From Muribaculaceae bacterium Isolate-037 (Harlan) (GTDB taxonomy: Bacteria > Bacteroidota > Bacteroidia > Bacteroidales > Muribaculaceae), in contig RIAZ01000007.1 of assembly GCA_003762615.1 (NCBI GenBank), forward strand, positions 62,001 to 126,000: DNA of 64,000 nt, read 5' to 3'. This document shows, piece by piece, positions 45,530-54,793 of the stretch. Both the position numbers and the translations under genes were made by a program. The notes under the pieces are model-generated. The model did not search any database. It worked only from the letters and a program-made list of their open reading frames with translations, and was not told where the DNA came from. The stretch's first letter is position 1, and each line of letters starts with the position of its first letter.

Positions 45530-45615
45530 GGGGTTGAAAGTTGTGGATTGACTTCATGAGGAAGATTATTTCACATTTTTTAACCCGAGGATGTCGGCAT
45601 ATCATGGTTTTTAGT

Positions 45616-45623
45616 TATATTTG
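45616..45623 (+). promoter_or_regulatory. -7 element of the DUF4492-cydAB operon
   Basis: TATATTTG followed by CAC and the ATG at 45627. The usual start site, about 7 nt beyond the middle of the element, coincides with this ATG. Confidence 0.55.
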
Positions 45624-45626
45624 CAC

Positions 45627-45893
45627 ATGATTCCATTATTAAGAGGCGTCGGTGCCTCAATATCATCGACAAGCCGGCGGATATGGTCGCTCTATTACGA
45701 CGGATTCCGCTCAATGACCGTAGGGAAAACCCTATGGGCAATAATACTCGTGAAATTATTTCTCTTCTTTGTAGTCATAAAACTGCTTTTCTTCCCTAAT
45801 ATCCTTAAGCGCGACTTCGATTCCGATGAAGACAGGGCAAACCACGTGCGCCAAGAATTGCTGGAGAATCACAGAAAAACTCCTCCTCTATGA
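45627..45893 (+). CDS. DUF4492 small membrane protein of the cytochrome bd operon
   Basis: 88 residues. IWSLYYDGFRSMTVGKTLWAIILVKLFLFFVVIKLLFFPNIL contains the DUF4492 core (YYDGFRSMTxGKTLW) and a single membrane helix at about residues 38-58. In Bacteroidetes this small protein regularly precedes cydA and may be a CydX-like subunit (inference). The gene ends 62 bp before cydA on the same strand. The ATG lies only 3 bp after a -7 promoter element, so translation may start on a leaderless message. Confidence 0.85.
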   Translation: MIPLLRGVGASISSTSRRIWSLYYDGFRSMTVGKTLWAIILVKLFLFFVVIKLLFFPNILKRDFDSDEDRANHVRQELLENHRKTPPL

Positions 45894-45955
45894 AAAGGGA
45901 GACAACCCTATTATCTCCGTCAACAATCTAATTTCTAATATTAAAACACTTATTT

Positions 45956-47524
45956 ATGGATGATTTAATGACCGTAGTCGATTGGTCGAGATGGCAATTC
46001 GCTCTGACTGCCATCTACCATTGGCTCTTCGTGCCCCTCACCCTCGGACTGTCGCTAATCGTGGCTGTGATGGAAAGCCTCTATCTGAAGACAAAGTCAG
46101 AGAAATGGCTTGCCGCAACAAAATTCTGGATGACCCTGTTTGGAATAAACTTCGCAATCGGAGTGGCTACCGGACTTATCCTCGAATTTGAGTTCGGCAC
46201 AAACTGGAGCAACTATTCTTGGTTCGTAGGCGACATTTTCGGTGCGCCGCTGGCAATAGAAGGTCTTGTGGCTTTCTTTATGGAGGCTACCTTCGTCGCA
46301 GTGATGTTCTTCGGCTGGGGCAAGGTAAGCCCCAAATTCCACCTCGCCTCCACTTGGCTCACATGGCTCGGCGCGTCGATCTCCGCGCTCTGGATTCTCG
46401 TGGCTAACGCATGGATGCAGTATCCTGTCGGCATGGAGTTTGATCCTGCACAGATGCGAAACGTGATGGATAATTTCTGGGCTCTATTCTCCGGAATAGC
46501 CATCAACAAGTATTTCCACGCAGTATGCTCCGGATGGGCTCTATCCGGTGTGTTTGTGATCGGCGTGAGCTGCTGGCTGCTTTATAAGAAACGCAATGAG
46601 GCATTCGCGCTGCGATCTATCAAAGTGGGCGGTTGGATAGGACTCATCGGTCTGTTGCTCACAATGTGGACAGGCGACGGATCTGCCGTGGAGGTGACAA
46701 AACACCAGCCCATGAAACTCGCAGCCATGGAGGGTCTTTACAAAGGATCTACAGCTCAAAGCATCGTGGCAGCCGGATTGGTAAACCCTGATAAGAGATG
46801 GGACAACAATGAGGATGAATACCTGTTTGCAATCGAGGTGCCATACGGTCTGTCGATTCTCGCAAAGCATGACCCAAACGCATTCGTGCCCGGTATAGCC
46901 GATATCATCAACGGTATAGACGTAAATGAAATGGGCGACACCGTTAACACCGTCAGCTATGCCGAACGCATACGCCTCGGCAAACTCTCGCATGAGGCTC
47001 TGAGAGCCTACGACATAGCCCGCGCCAATCATGACGCCGCTGCCATGGAGAAGGCGGAGAACGATCTGCGTCAATATTATCCCTATTTCGGCTATGGATA
47101 TTTCAACTCCGTAGACGAGGCAATACCACCGGTTGCTGTAACGTTCTACTCCTTCCGTGTGATGGTGGTGCTCGGCAGCTACTTCCTACTCTTCTTCATC
47201 GTGGCTCTATTCGCCGCTTACCGCAAGGATTGGCTACAGCGCATCAATTGGCTGCAATGGGTGGCTATCGTCTCCGTCCCACTGATGTGGATATGCTCCG
47301 AGGCTGGATGGATGGTTGCCGAGGTAGGACGCCAACCCTGGACCGTGCAGGATCTGCTACCGACGAAGGCCGCCATTTCCGAAATATCTTCGGCATCCGT
47401 CATCACTACGTTCTGGCTATTCGCCGTGATCTTCACAGTCCTGCTTGTGGCTGAAGTGAGCATCATGCTGCGCCAGATCGACAAGAAATCTCAAAAAAAT
47501 TTAGAAATCGATAACGCTCATTAA
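45956..47524 (+). CDS. cydA: Cytochrome bd ubiquinol oxidase subunit I
   Basis: 522 residues. It starts DLMTVVDWSRWQFALTAIYHWLFVPLTLGLSLIVAVME, with the high-spin heme ligand histidine at about residue 22; INKYFHAVCSGWALSGVFVIGVS contains the b558 histidine and FRVMVVLGSYFLLFF the methionine ligand. GWMVAEVGRQPWTVQDLLPTKAAIS is the usual C-terminal signature. Its quinol loop is of the long type with extra inserted residues. It reduces O2 to water at high affinity, used by this anaerobe to scavenge oxygen. It is followed by cydB after 3 bp. Confidence 0.97.
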   Translation: MDDLMTVVDWSRWQFALTAIYHWLFVPLTLGLSLIVAVMESLYLKTKSEKWLAATKFWMTLFGINFAIGVATGLILEFEFGTNWSNYSWFVGDIFGAPLAIEGLVAFFMEATFVAVMFFGWGKVSPKFHLASTWLTWLGASISALWILVANAWMQYPVGMEFDPAQMRNVMDNFWALFSGIAINKYFHAVCSGWALSGVFVIGVSCWLLYKKRNEAFALRSIKVGGWIGLIGLLLTMWTGDGSAVEVTKHQPMKLAAMEGLYKGSTAQSIVAAGLVNPDKRWDNNEDEYLFAIEVPYGLSILAKHDPNAFVPGIADIINGIDVNEMGDTVNTVSYAERIRLGKLSHEALRAYDIARANHDAAAMEKAENDLRQYYPYFGYGYFNSVDEAIPPVAVTFYSFRVMVVLGSYFLLFFIVALFAAYRKDWLQRINWLQWVAIVSVPLMWICSEAGWMVAEVGRQPWTVQDLLPTKAAISEISSASVITTFWLFAVIFTVLLVAEVSIMLRQIDKKSQKNLEIDNAH

Positions 47525-47527
47525 GTT

Positions 47528-48679
47528 ATGACTTACGAATATCTTCAAAACTATTGGTGGCTGCTTATATCGGTGCTCGGTGGCATCCTCGTATGCCTGC
47601 TTTTCGTGCAGGGCGGACAGTCAATGCTTCTCGGCGCTCGTTCAAAGGAACGCAGAGACCTTATCGTCAATTCCATGGGACGCAAGTGGGAGCTTACGTT
47701 CACCACTCTCGTGACTTTCGGCGGTGCGTTCTTCGCATCTTTCCCTCTTTTCTATTCCACAAGTTTCGGGGGTGCCTACTGGCTCTGGATTCTGATTCTG
47801 TTCAGTTTCATCGTGCAGGCGGTCAGCTATGAATACCGCAATAAGAAGGGCAACGTCTACGGCACTCACACATACGACGTTTTCCTTTTCATCAACGGAT
47901 GCGTGGGTTGTATCCTTCTCGGCGTAGCGGTATCGATGTTCTTCTTCGGTGCTGAATTTACCGTAAGACGCGGCAACCTGCTCGACCCGGGAAGCCCCGT
48001 AATATCACAATGGGCACCGACCCACGGCTTCGAGGCGATATTCAACTGGAGAAACCTCGTGCTCGGCGTGGCTGTGCTCTTCCTCGCAAGGATGCAGGCA
48101 GCCCTCTACATGATGAACAACATCACCGATGACCCGGATTTCTTCAAAAGTCTCAAACAGAAAGCCCTCATCAATGGCGGCATCTTCGTGGTGTTCTTCC
48201 TCACATTCCTTGCACTCCTCCTTACCGCATGGGGATATACGGTGGAAAGCAACCATGATTACACTGTCAACGTGACAATCACCCCCTACAAGTATTTCCA
48301 TAATTTCGTGGATCTGTGGTGGGCAGGTGCTACCCTGCTTATCGGTGTAGTGGCTGTACTGTTCGGGCTTATCAAGACCGTGCTTAGCAAGCATTGGACG
48401 AAGGGTATCTGGTTCACCGGAATCGGCACTTTCCTTGCCGTAATCTCCCTCTTCTGGGTGGCAGGCTACAACGACACCGCTTTCTATCCCTCTCTGACAG
48501 ATCCGGCATCGTCGCTCACCATCAGAAACGCCTCTTCATCCGAGTTCACCCTCACTGCCATGAGCTACGTATCGATTGTAATACCCTTCGTGCTGGCATA
48601 CATCGCTTATGTTTGGCATTCGATGGACAAGAAGAAACTGACTCCGGAAGAACTTGAAAACACTTCCCACAAATATTAA
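47528..48679 (+). CDS. cydB: Cytochrome bd ubiquinol oxidase subunit II
   Basis: 383 residues with about nine membrane helices. YEYLQNYWWLLISVLGGILVCLLFVQGGQSMLLGA is the typical start (W-x3-GG-x8-GG), then NSMGRKWELTFTTLVTFGGAFFASFPLFYSTSFGGAYWLW and a C-terminal membrane helix ending in a basic tail. It forms the heterodimer with CydA. The gene is translationally close-coupled to cydA and followed by a strong hairpin. Confidence 0.97.
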   Translation: MTYEYLQNYWWLLISVLGGILVCLLFVQGGQSMLLGARSKERRDLIVNSMGRKWELTFTTLVTFGGAFFASFPLFYSTSFGGAYWLWILILFSFIVQAVSYEYRNKKGNVYGTHTYDVFLFINGCVGCILLGVAVSMFFFGAEFTVRRGNLLDPGSPVISQWAPTHGFEAIFNWRNLVLGVAVLFLARMQAALYMMNNITDDPDFFKSLKQKALINGGIFVVFFLTFLALLLTAWGYTVESNHDYTVNVTITPYKYFHNFVDLWWAGATLLIGVVAVLFGLIKTVLSKHWTKGIWFTGIGTFLAVISLFWVAGYNDTAFYPSLTDPASSLTIRNASSSEFTLTAMSYVSIVIPFVLAYIAYVWHSMDKKKLTPEELENTSHKY

Positions 48680-48698
48680 GACTCCTACTCATAAAAAA

Positions 48699-48788
48699 AT
48701 TGAAGTTTCGATAACTTCAATAAAACAGACACGGTTTATAATCGTTATATAAGAGTCGCCGTCCTGAGAAGGGGCGGCGACTCTTATA
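48699..48788 (+). terminator. Two hairpins after cydB
   Basis: A small perfect stem ATTGAAGTT / AACTTCAAT (48699-48721) and a larger GC-rich stem-loop, TATAAGAGTCGCCG paired with CGGCGACTCTTATA (48748-48788). The larger one lacks a strong U-tract but is the likely operon end. Confidence 0.6.
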
Positions 48789-48832
48789 GGTTAAAATCAA
48801 TTTTCAGGTCTCATTCAATTATTCCACCCGCT

Positions 48833-49453
48833 ATGTCGGAACAGAAAACAGAAAAAGCTAATCTTGATTCCAATTATGACTCATCTCATGACTCCTATTG
48901 GAACCTATTCTCCACATTTTTTAAGATAGGTGCATTCACCTTCGGTGGTGGATGGGCGATGATCTCTATCATCGAACGGGAAATTGTGGATAAACACCAC
49001 TGGATCGAACGTAATGAATTTCTCGATCTGCTCGCCATTGCCCAATCATTGCCCGGCATACTCGCCGTCAATATCGCAACTGCCGTGGGCGACAAGATCA
49101 AAGGGGGGAAAGGGAGTATCGCCGCCGCTGTCGGCACAATTCTACCCTCTTTCCTTATAATTCTCTTCATCGCCATTTTCCTCACCCCTGACCTTATAAA
49201 GAACAATCGGGTGATTTCATCCATTTTCATGGGGATACGTCCGGCTGTCGTGGCCTTGATCCTGGCTCCGGTCTTAACGTCGGCGAAAGCTGCCAAACTG
49301 CGCTGGAATACGGTGTGGATTCCGTTCGCTGTAGCCGCACTCATATCCATTGATCAAGGATTTATATCAAATCCTATCCTCTACATCCTTCTCGGAGCCA
49401 TTGGCGGACTCCTCTTCTGGTGGATTCCCCAAAGGAAACTTAGACAACATTGA
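48833..49453 (+). CDS. Chromate transporter family protein (single CHR domain, first of pair)
   Basis: 206 residues. YWNLFSTFFKIGAFTFGGGWAMISIIEREIVDKHHWIERNEFLDLLAIAQSLPGILAVNIATAVGDKIKG is the CHR domain signature (FGGG, then AQSxPG), followed by about six membrane helices. Single-domain ChrA proteins are usually encoded as tandem pairs that act together to export chromate or another oxyanion. The second member overlaps its end region. The N-terminus has ~20 polar residues (KTEKANLDSNYDSSHDS). Confidence 0.92.
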   Translation: MSEQKTEKANLDSNYDSSHDSYWNLFSTFFKIGAFTFGGGWAMISIIEREIVDKHHWIERNEFLDLLAIAQSLPGILAVNIATAVGDKIKGGKGSIAAAVGTILPSFLIILFIAIFLTPDLIKNNRVISSIFMGIRPAVVALILAPVLTSAKAAKLRWNTVWIPFAVAALISIDQGFISNPILYILLGAIGGLLFWWIPQRKLRQH

Positions 49454-49494
49454 CAAATCTTAATCTCCAACATAATTTCACGTATCAAGAAGAC

Positions 49495-50103
49495 ATGACA
49501 ATATACTGGCAACTGATATGGGCTTATATCAAGATAGGCATCTTCGGATTCGGCGGCGGCTACGCAATGCTGTCGCTCGTAGAGAAAGCGGTGGTGGGTC
49601 CCGGATGGATCTCCGAGACAATGTTTACCGATATAGTGGCGATTTCCCAGATGACACCCGGACCGATAGGCATAAATTCCGCCACGTATATAGGGTTTGT
49701 CGCGCCCGGAAGCGTCAACCCGGAACTATCCGGCATAGGATGGGGACTCTTAGGCTCCTGCCTTGCCACACTCGCTGTGGTGATTCCAAGTTTCCTACTT
49801 GTGCTCTACAGCTCCCATTTCATAAGGCGCCATAGTGAGAGCGGTGCGATAAAAGCCATATTCTCCGGATTGCGCCCTGTGGTGGTAGGGCTTATAGCCT
49901 CCGCCGCGATAATGCTGATGAATGCCGCCAACTTCAATCCCAACGGGATAAACTGGCAGCTATGGACAAACATAGCCATCTGCGTGGCTGCTTTCATCCT
50001 CGTATATTTCCCGATAAAGATAAAACAGAAAAACAGACGGCTACACCCCATACTGATAATAATTATGGCGGGAGTCGCCGGATTCCTTATATATGGATTA
50101 TGA
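49495..50103 (+). CDS. Chromate transporter family protein (single CHR domain, second of pair)
   Basis: 202 residues from MTIYWQLIWAYIKIGIFGFGGGYAMLSLVEKAVVGPGWISETMFTDIVAISQMTPGPIGINSATYIGF. A TTG 15 codons upstream also opens the frame but the peptide before this ATG is unlike the family. FGFGGG and SQMTPGPIGIN are the CHR landmarks. It is probably the partner of the preceding 206-residue protein. The physiological substrate is unknown; chromate is the assayed substrate in other bacteria. Confidence 0.92.
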   Translation: MTIYWQLIWAYIKIGIFGFGGGYAMLSLVEKAVVGPGWISETMFTDIVAISQMTPGPIGINSATYIGFVAPGSVNPELSGIGWGLLGSCLATLAVVIPSFLLVLYSSHFIRRHSESGAIKAIFSGLRPVVVGLIASAAIMLMNAANFNPNGINWQLWTNIAICVAAFILVYFPIKIKQKNRRLHPILIIIMAGVAGFLIYGL

Positions 50104-50172
50104 TGTACTGACCATGATATATCCATTATAATATCCGATCTGTAATTTAATTTATGTTTAATACCGACAATC

Positions 50173-51474
50173 ATGGACAACGATTCTAAATATGACGAAG
50201 CCCTCTCCTTCCTCTTCAGTCAGCTCCCCATGTTCTCACGCGTAGGGGCTGCAGCTTATAAACCCGGACTCGACACCAGCCTGGCTATCGACAGATTCTT
50301 CGGTCATCCCCATCGCCGGTTCAAGTCAATCCACGTTGGTGGCACCAACGGCAAGGGTAGCACATCCCACATGCTCGCCTCTATCCTTCAGTCGCAAGGT
50401 TATAAGACCGGACTATACACATCCCCTCACCTTGTGGATTTCCGCGAACGTATGCGGATTGACGGGAAGATGATTCCCAAGGAGAAGGTGGTGGAGTTTG
50501 TCGAGAAATGGAAAGGATGCGGTTATGACGGACACCCCTCTTTCTTTGAACTTACCATGATGATGGCATTCAATTGGTTTGCGGAGGAGAACGTGGACTA
50601 TGCCATTATAGAAGTGGGTATGGGCGGACGTCTTGACTCCACCAATATAATCACACCGGAGGTATGCGTGATCACCAACATCTCCAATGACCACACACAA
50701 TTTCTTGGCGACACACTTCCGAAGATTGCCGCCGAGAAGGCGGGTATAATCAAACATGACATACCCGTGGTGATCGGCGAGGCTGAGGGTGAGATAAAGG
50801 AGGTGTTCGCACGTAAGGCGGAGGAGGTCGGTGCGCCGATAGTTTTTGCGGCAGACTCCGACCGTCTGCTATCAATCGTGCCTGCCGAAACCGGAGGATG
50901 GCACATCGTTTGTGAGGAGGGAGAAACCACCCTGCCTCTTGCCGGCGACTATCAGAAGAAGAATCTCAACACCGTGATCAATGCAGTTGACTCCATGCGG
51001 AAGGCAGGAATCGAGATCTCTGACGACAACGTGTTGCGCGGACTTGAAAACGTGGTGAAGAATACCGGTCTTTGCGGACGATGGACTATCATCGGCAACA
51101 ATCCGCTCACGATTGTCGACACAGGTCACAACGTGGCGGGCATATCCTATAATATGGAGCAGCTCCGGCGTCTGATGTCGGAACGCCCAGGCAAACGGCT
51201 ACGCATCGTCATAGGGTTTGTGGCCGACAAGGCTATTGACAAAATTCTGCGGCTTCTCCCCACAGATGCGGAATATTACCTCACCAACGCAAGCATTCCG
51301 CGTGCTCTTCCCGTTGATAAGTTGCATCAGAAGTTTGAGGAGGCAAATCTTGAAGGAAGATGCTACCCCGACGTAAAGACTGCATTTGAGGCTGCAAGCA
51401 ATGATGCCGACAAGGATGATGTCATTTTCATAGGAGGCTCAACGTTTATTGTTGCCGACTTTCTCGCTTCATGA
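50173..51474 (+). CDS. folC: Folylpolyglutamate synthase / dihydrofolate synthase
   Basis: 433 residues. It adds glutamate to (dihydro)folate or dihydropteroate, ATP-dependent, Mur-ligase fold. Landmarks: SIHVGGTNGKGSTSHMLASILQSQGYKTGLYTSPHLVDFRERMRIDG (P-loop GTNGKGS), YAIIEVGMGGRLDSTNIITPEVCVITNISNDHTQFLGDTLPKIAAEKAGIIK, and in the C-terminal domain GRWTIIGNNPLTIVDTGHNVAG. Length is normal. It stands alone, followed by a hairpin. Confidence 0.95.
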   Translation: MDNDSKYDEALSFLFSQLPMFSRVGAAAYKPGLDTSLAIDRFFGHPHRRFKSIHVGGTNGKGSTSHMLASILQSQGYKTGLYTSPHLVDFRERMRIDGKMIPKEKVVEFVEKWKGCGYDGHPSFFELTMMMAFNWFAEENVDYAIIEVGMGGRLDSTNIITPEVCVITNISNDHTQFLGDTLPKIAAEKAGIIKHDIPVVIGEAEGEIKEVFARKAEEVGAPIVFAADSDRLLSIVPAETGGWHIVCEEGETTLPLAGDYQKKNLNTVINAVDSMRKAGIEISDDNVLRGLENVVKNTGLCGRWTIIGNNPLTIVDTGHNVAGISYNMEQLRRLMSERPGKRLRIVIGFVADKAIDKILRLLPTDAEYYLTNASIPRALPVDKLHQKFEEANLEGRCYPDVKTAFEAASNDADKDDVIFIGGSTFIVADFLAS

Positions 51475-51499
51475 CGATTCACATAGCAGAACCATAAAA

Positions 51500-51536
51500 A
51501 GGTGGGAATCCGCACATAATGCGTGGGTTCCCACCT
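51500..51536 (+). terminator. Hairpin after folC
   Basis: GGTGGGAATCCGCAC with GCGTGGGTTCCCACC (a few mismatches near the loop), between the convergent folC and decarboxylase genes. Only a weak U-tract follows on either strand. Confidence 0.55.
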
Positions 51537-51571
51537 AATCTTATCAATTGTTATTCATAATCCCTACATCA

Positions 51572-52729
51572 TCATTCACCTACCGGGAATGCTTCTGCAA
51601 TACGTGTACCAAAATTATAGTGTATGCCAGGCTGTGCCGTGATGCTGACGTTAGAAGCACGCTCAAACACCATCACGATATCAGAACCGCCAAACTGGAA
51701 ATAGGAAATCTCTTCACCTTTACGCAGAGTGGTTCCTTCCTCAGCTGTAACAACAATTGATGACACCTGAGCCATGCCCATCGGCAATATCGCCACCTTA
51801 CCGATTGACGACTGGATAACGATCAGACCACGCATCTGCTGGAACTGATAGCCTGCTTCATCAAGAGCATTCAGCTTACGACGTACAATGTGAGTACGTC
51901 CCTTTTCATCACCCTCAATAGGAACCGCCTCAACGCCGAGATATGCAGCACCCTGGAGCACACGTGCCTCAAGCACCTTCCCCCCTACTGGGGCATGCTG
52001 ACGGTGATAGTCGGTAGTGTTAAGGAACTGGTGGATCCAGATACCGCCGGCAAAGTCATCTTTATATTTAGAACCCTCAAGCAATTCCTCGATACTCCAT
52101 TCAAGACCCTTGATATCTACCTTTGAATCTGCCAGCACTTCCCACTGTCCATCATTTGTAGAATCGGCAGGTGATGTGATGATATGGTCATCGTTGATTG
52201 CTGCGATAGGACGATGTCCGGGTTTGGTGTAACGTGCAAAGAATTGATTGAATGTCTTCCATCCTCCAACCGGCTGATCATAATCATCCATCTTGTAGCG
52301 CGGCGATGCGTAATAACTTGCCACAGCTTCAGGAGTCAAAGACTCCGGCTTATCCATCCATGCTCCGAACGAGATGACAAACTTACGTATCCACTGTGAG
52401 AGTGGTGTCAGTTCCGGCTCCTCGTTATCCTTCAGCTTCGAGGGGATGACAGGAGTCTGAAGCTCCTTGACAGGACTCTGATCCAACAGGAAATAGAACA
52501 TCGTCACATGCTCATACACGATGGTGCCCTCCGGATTCTCAACCGGCACCCAATGCAACTGAGCCTCAAGCCAGTCATAGTAATCATCCAGTGTCTTGAT
52601 GTTCTCATACTCAATAGTATTCAGTGCATGGCATGCATCAAGTGCTTTTTGAAATTTTTCTTCCCAACCATTCTTCTCAATGAGGTCGAGAAGCTCCTGC
52701 ACAATAGGAGAATAATTCTTCTTTTCCAT
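51572..52729 (-). CDS. Soluble phosphatidylserine-decarboxylase-family (pyruvoyl) decarboxylase
   Basis: 385 residues with no membrane segment. The N-terminal ~150 residues form an extra domain of the PSDC type, ending in GWKTFNQFFARYTKPGHRPIA. The catalytic core has SPADS (Asp189), DYHRQHAPVGG (His242/His245) and the cleavage site YFQFGGSDIVMVF (Ser349), so self-cleavage to a pyruvoyl enzyme is expected. Membrane phosphatidylserine decarboxylases are shorter, with an LGST-type site. This longer, soluble GGS form resembles the branch that includes the fungal tryptophan decarboxylase PsiD, so the substrate may be a free amino acid (inference). The divergent neighbour is a GadC-like antiporter. 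Confidence 0.85.
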   Translation of the reverse strand: MEKKNYSPIVQELLDLIEKNGWEEKFQKALDACHALNTIEYENIKTLDDYYDWLEAQLHWVPVENPEGTIVYEHVTMFYFLLDQSPVKELQTPVIPSKLKDNEEPELTPLSQWIRKFVISFGAWMDKPESLTPEAVASYYASPRYKMDDYDQPVGGWKTFNQFFARYTKPGHRPIAAINDDHIITSPADSTNDGQWEVLADSKVDIKGLEWSIEELLEGSKYKDDFAGGIWIHQFLNTTDYHRQHAPVGGKVLEARVLQGAAYLGVEAVPIEGDEKGRTHIVRRKLNALDEAGYQFQQMRGLIVIQSSIGKVAILPMGMAQVSSIVVTAEEGTTLRKGEEISYFQFGGSDIVMVFERASNVSITAQPGIHYNFGTRIAEAFPVGE

Positions 52730-53051
52730 AATATAACCAAAAAATTTTTAAATCATTCTACAATCCGATCCAACGATAGGGGGATCTCCGGATTATAAGA
52801 GCTCGAAAACTTTATCGGGAACTTATACATTTGACACTAAAACACACGTGTTCATAAATAAGTTTATACACCATGCAATTTTAACATTAAAAAAAAAATT
52901 GCGAACACCCCTATTATATTATATATGTATGCAATTATCAGGAAAGAGTTAAGCAATCTCATTAACAATATTAAAAATCAACTTTTTATAACAAACAGGT
53001 GTTTTTAAAACGATATGTCCCTAATTAATGAATTATTAAAAAAGAATTCCT
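52730..53051. other. Divergent intergenic region between decarboxylase and antiporter genes
   Basis: 322 bp, AT-rich. A plus-strand -7 match TACATTTG is at 52826-52833 without a good -33. The long distance from it to the ATG at 53052 (about 210 nt) leaves room for a regulated leader. A run of nine A (52890-52898 area) and alternating AT are seen; no small gene is convincing. Confidence 0.5.
52826..52833 (+). promoter_or_regulatory. Possible -7 element of the antiporter-MFS operon
   Basis: TACATTTG then ACAC matches TAnnTTTG. No TTTG is found 19-21 bp upstream, so the call is weak. Confidence 0.35.
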
Positions 53052-54785
53052 ATGGCAAATTCAAAAACAATCACTCCCGGCTCCGGAAGTGCGGGAGGCA
53101 AATCCGGACCCTCCCCAAAGACAGTCATCACGATGTGGGCGATGACAATTCTTATAGTCACGAATATTGTCAGCATGCGTGGGCTGGCATCTCAGGCAGA
53201 GTATGGCTACACATCTATTTTCTATTATGTGTTTGCGGCTCTCGTATTCCTCGTGCCCTACTCCCTGGTATGCGCCGAACTCGCTTCCACTTGGACCAAA
53301 AGCGGCGGTCTTTTCCGCTGGTGTGCGGAGGCATTCGGTCCCAAATGGGGCTGGGCTGCCATGTACTATGAATGGCAGATGGTCGTGATCTGGTTTCCGG
53401 CAGTACTCATGTTCGGAGCGGTGACGCTCGCCTACATATTCTGGCCTGAGACGTTTGATTCATCCCTTTCAAAAAACGTGATTTACACACTCATCGTGGT
53501 ATTGGCGATATATTGGTTGGCTACATTCAACACCTTCCGCGGAACCGCCTACGCCAACAAGCTCTCTACTTACGGAGGATTGTTCGGCACGATCATTCCG
53601 GCATGTGTCTTGATTGTGATGGGAATCATCTACGTCTGCATGGGTAACCATATATTTATAGATGCCCACCAGCCATTCTGGCCCGACTTCTCAAAGTTCG
53701 GGACTATCGTGCTCGCCGCCTCGATATTCCTCTTCTATGCCGGCATGGAGATGCAGGCTGTCCATGTGCCGTCAATGCGTAATCCATCAAAGGATTTTCC
53801 AAAATCTGTGCTCTTGGCGGTGCTCATAATTCTAATCGTATTCGTAGGTGGCACTTTGGCAATCGGATTCGTCATCCCTGAAAAGGATATCAATCTTCTG
53901 GCATCACTGCTGGTGGCGTATAACAATCTTTTCGCTTCAATCCATTGCGAATGGCTCGGACATATTCTCGCACTTTTCCTGACTTTCGGAGTCATAGGAC
54001 AAGTCAGCTGCGTCATTGCTGCCCCATCTTCAGGTATGCTCTCTGTCGGTAAGGCCGGCTATCTTCCGCGCGGACTTCAGAAGACCAATAAGAATGGCAT
54101 CCAGGTGCCTATTCTATGGGTGCAGGGAATAATGGTTTCCATTCTTGCACTTGTGCTCGTGGTTCTTCCGAGCGTACAGTCAGCCTACCAGATTCTTAGC
54201 CAGATGTCTACCATTATATATCTTGCCATGGTCTTCATCATCTATTTCGCATTTATTCGTCTGCGCCGCACGGAGCCCAACGTGAAACGTGGCTTCAAAG
54301 TGCCCGGAGGTGAGTTCGGCAAATGGTTGGTCACCATAGTCGGATGTCTCGGAGCATTGGTTGCAATGGTGCTCAGCTTCGTTCCACCGTCACAGATAAA
54401 CACCGGCAGTCCCCTTGTATATATCATCATCCTGATTGCGGGATCTGCAATCTTTCTTGCTGTGCCGTTTGTGGTCTATGCAAAGAGAAAAGCATCCTGG
54501 AGAAATCCTCAGACTTCGTTTGAGCCTTTTGATTGGGAAATAGAGGGACGCACACCGTCGACAGTATCCAAATGGCCGGAAGGTTATGAGCCCACACCGG
54601 AGATGATACGTCGTGCCACAGAATGGGAAGATGGAGAGTTTGGTCCCGTCAGCATGAAAACCGTAGCTGAAGTAGCCGATCTATCGATCCAACCAAATTC
54701 TTCTATTTCTTCACCCACCCCTTCATCTGCACAGCCAGCCCAGGAGAAAGCCCCGGAAAAGGAGACGGGCGCCGATAAGGCATAG
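53052..54785 (+). CDS. APC-family amino acid antiporter, GadC-like
   Basis: 577 residues. Twelve membrane helices: the first region TVITMWAMTILIVTNIVSMRGLASQAEYGYTSIFYYVFAALVFLVPYSLVCAELASTWTKSGGLFRWCAEAFGPKWGW is the glutamate:GABA-antiporter (GGA) type of the APC superfamily, and FYAGMEMQAVHVPSMRNPSKDFP is conserved in GadC. A ~110-residue C-terminal cytoplasmic tail follows, ending in a Ser/Pro/Glu-rich stretch, comparable to the pH-gating C-plug of GadC. It could exchange an amino acid for the amine made by the decarboxylase at 51572-52729. It is co-transcribed with the next gene (8-bp gap). Confidence 0.87.
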   Translation: MANSKTITPGSGSAGGKSGPSPKTVITMWAMTILIVTNIVSMRGLASQAEYGYTSIFYYVFAALVFLVPYSLVCAELASTWTKSGGLFRWCAEAFGPKWGWAAMYYEWQMVVIWFPAVLMFGAVTLAYIFWPETFDSSLSKNVIYTLIVVLAIYWLATFNTFRGTAYANKLSTYGGLFGTIIPACVLIVMGIIYVCMGNHIFIDAHQPFWPDFSKFGTIVLAASIFLFYAGMEMQAVHVPSMRNPSKDFPKSVLLAVLIILIVFVGGTLAIGFVIPEKDINLLASLLVAYNNLFASIHCEWLGHILALFLTFGVIGQVSCVIAAPSSGMLSVGKAGYLPRGLQKTNKNGIQVPILWVQGIMVSILALVLVVLPSVQSAYQILSQMSTIIYLAMVFIIYFAFIRLRRTEPNVKRGFKVPGGEFGKWLVTIVGCLGALVAMVLSFVPPSQINTGSPLVYIIILIAGSAIFLAVPFVVYAKRKASWRNPQTSFEPFDWEIEGRTPSTVSKWPEGYEPTPEMIRRATEWEDGEFGPVSMKTVAEVADLSIQPNSSISSPTPSSAQPAQEKAPEKETGADKA

Positions 54786-54793
54786 CCTCCGCC

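Larger units (their letters stand above)
45105..45626. other. AT-rich intergenic region between susC and DUF4492 genes
   Basis: 522 bp, divergent promoters at both ends (45149-45182 minus, 45616-45623 plus) and a 29-bp repeat at 45501-45529. The central ~300 bp are very AT-rich, with no open frame that looks coding. Confidence 0.65.
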
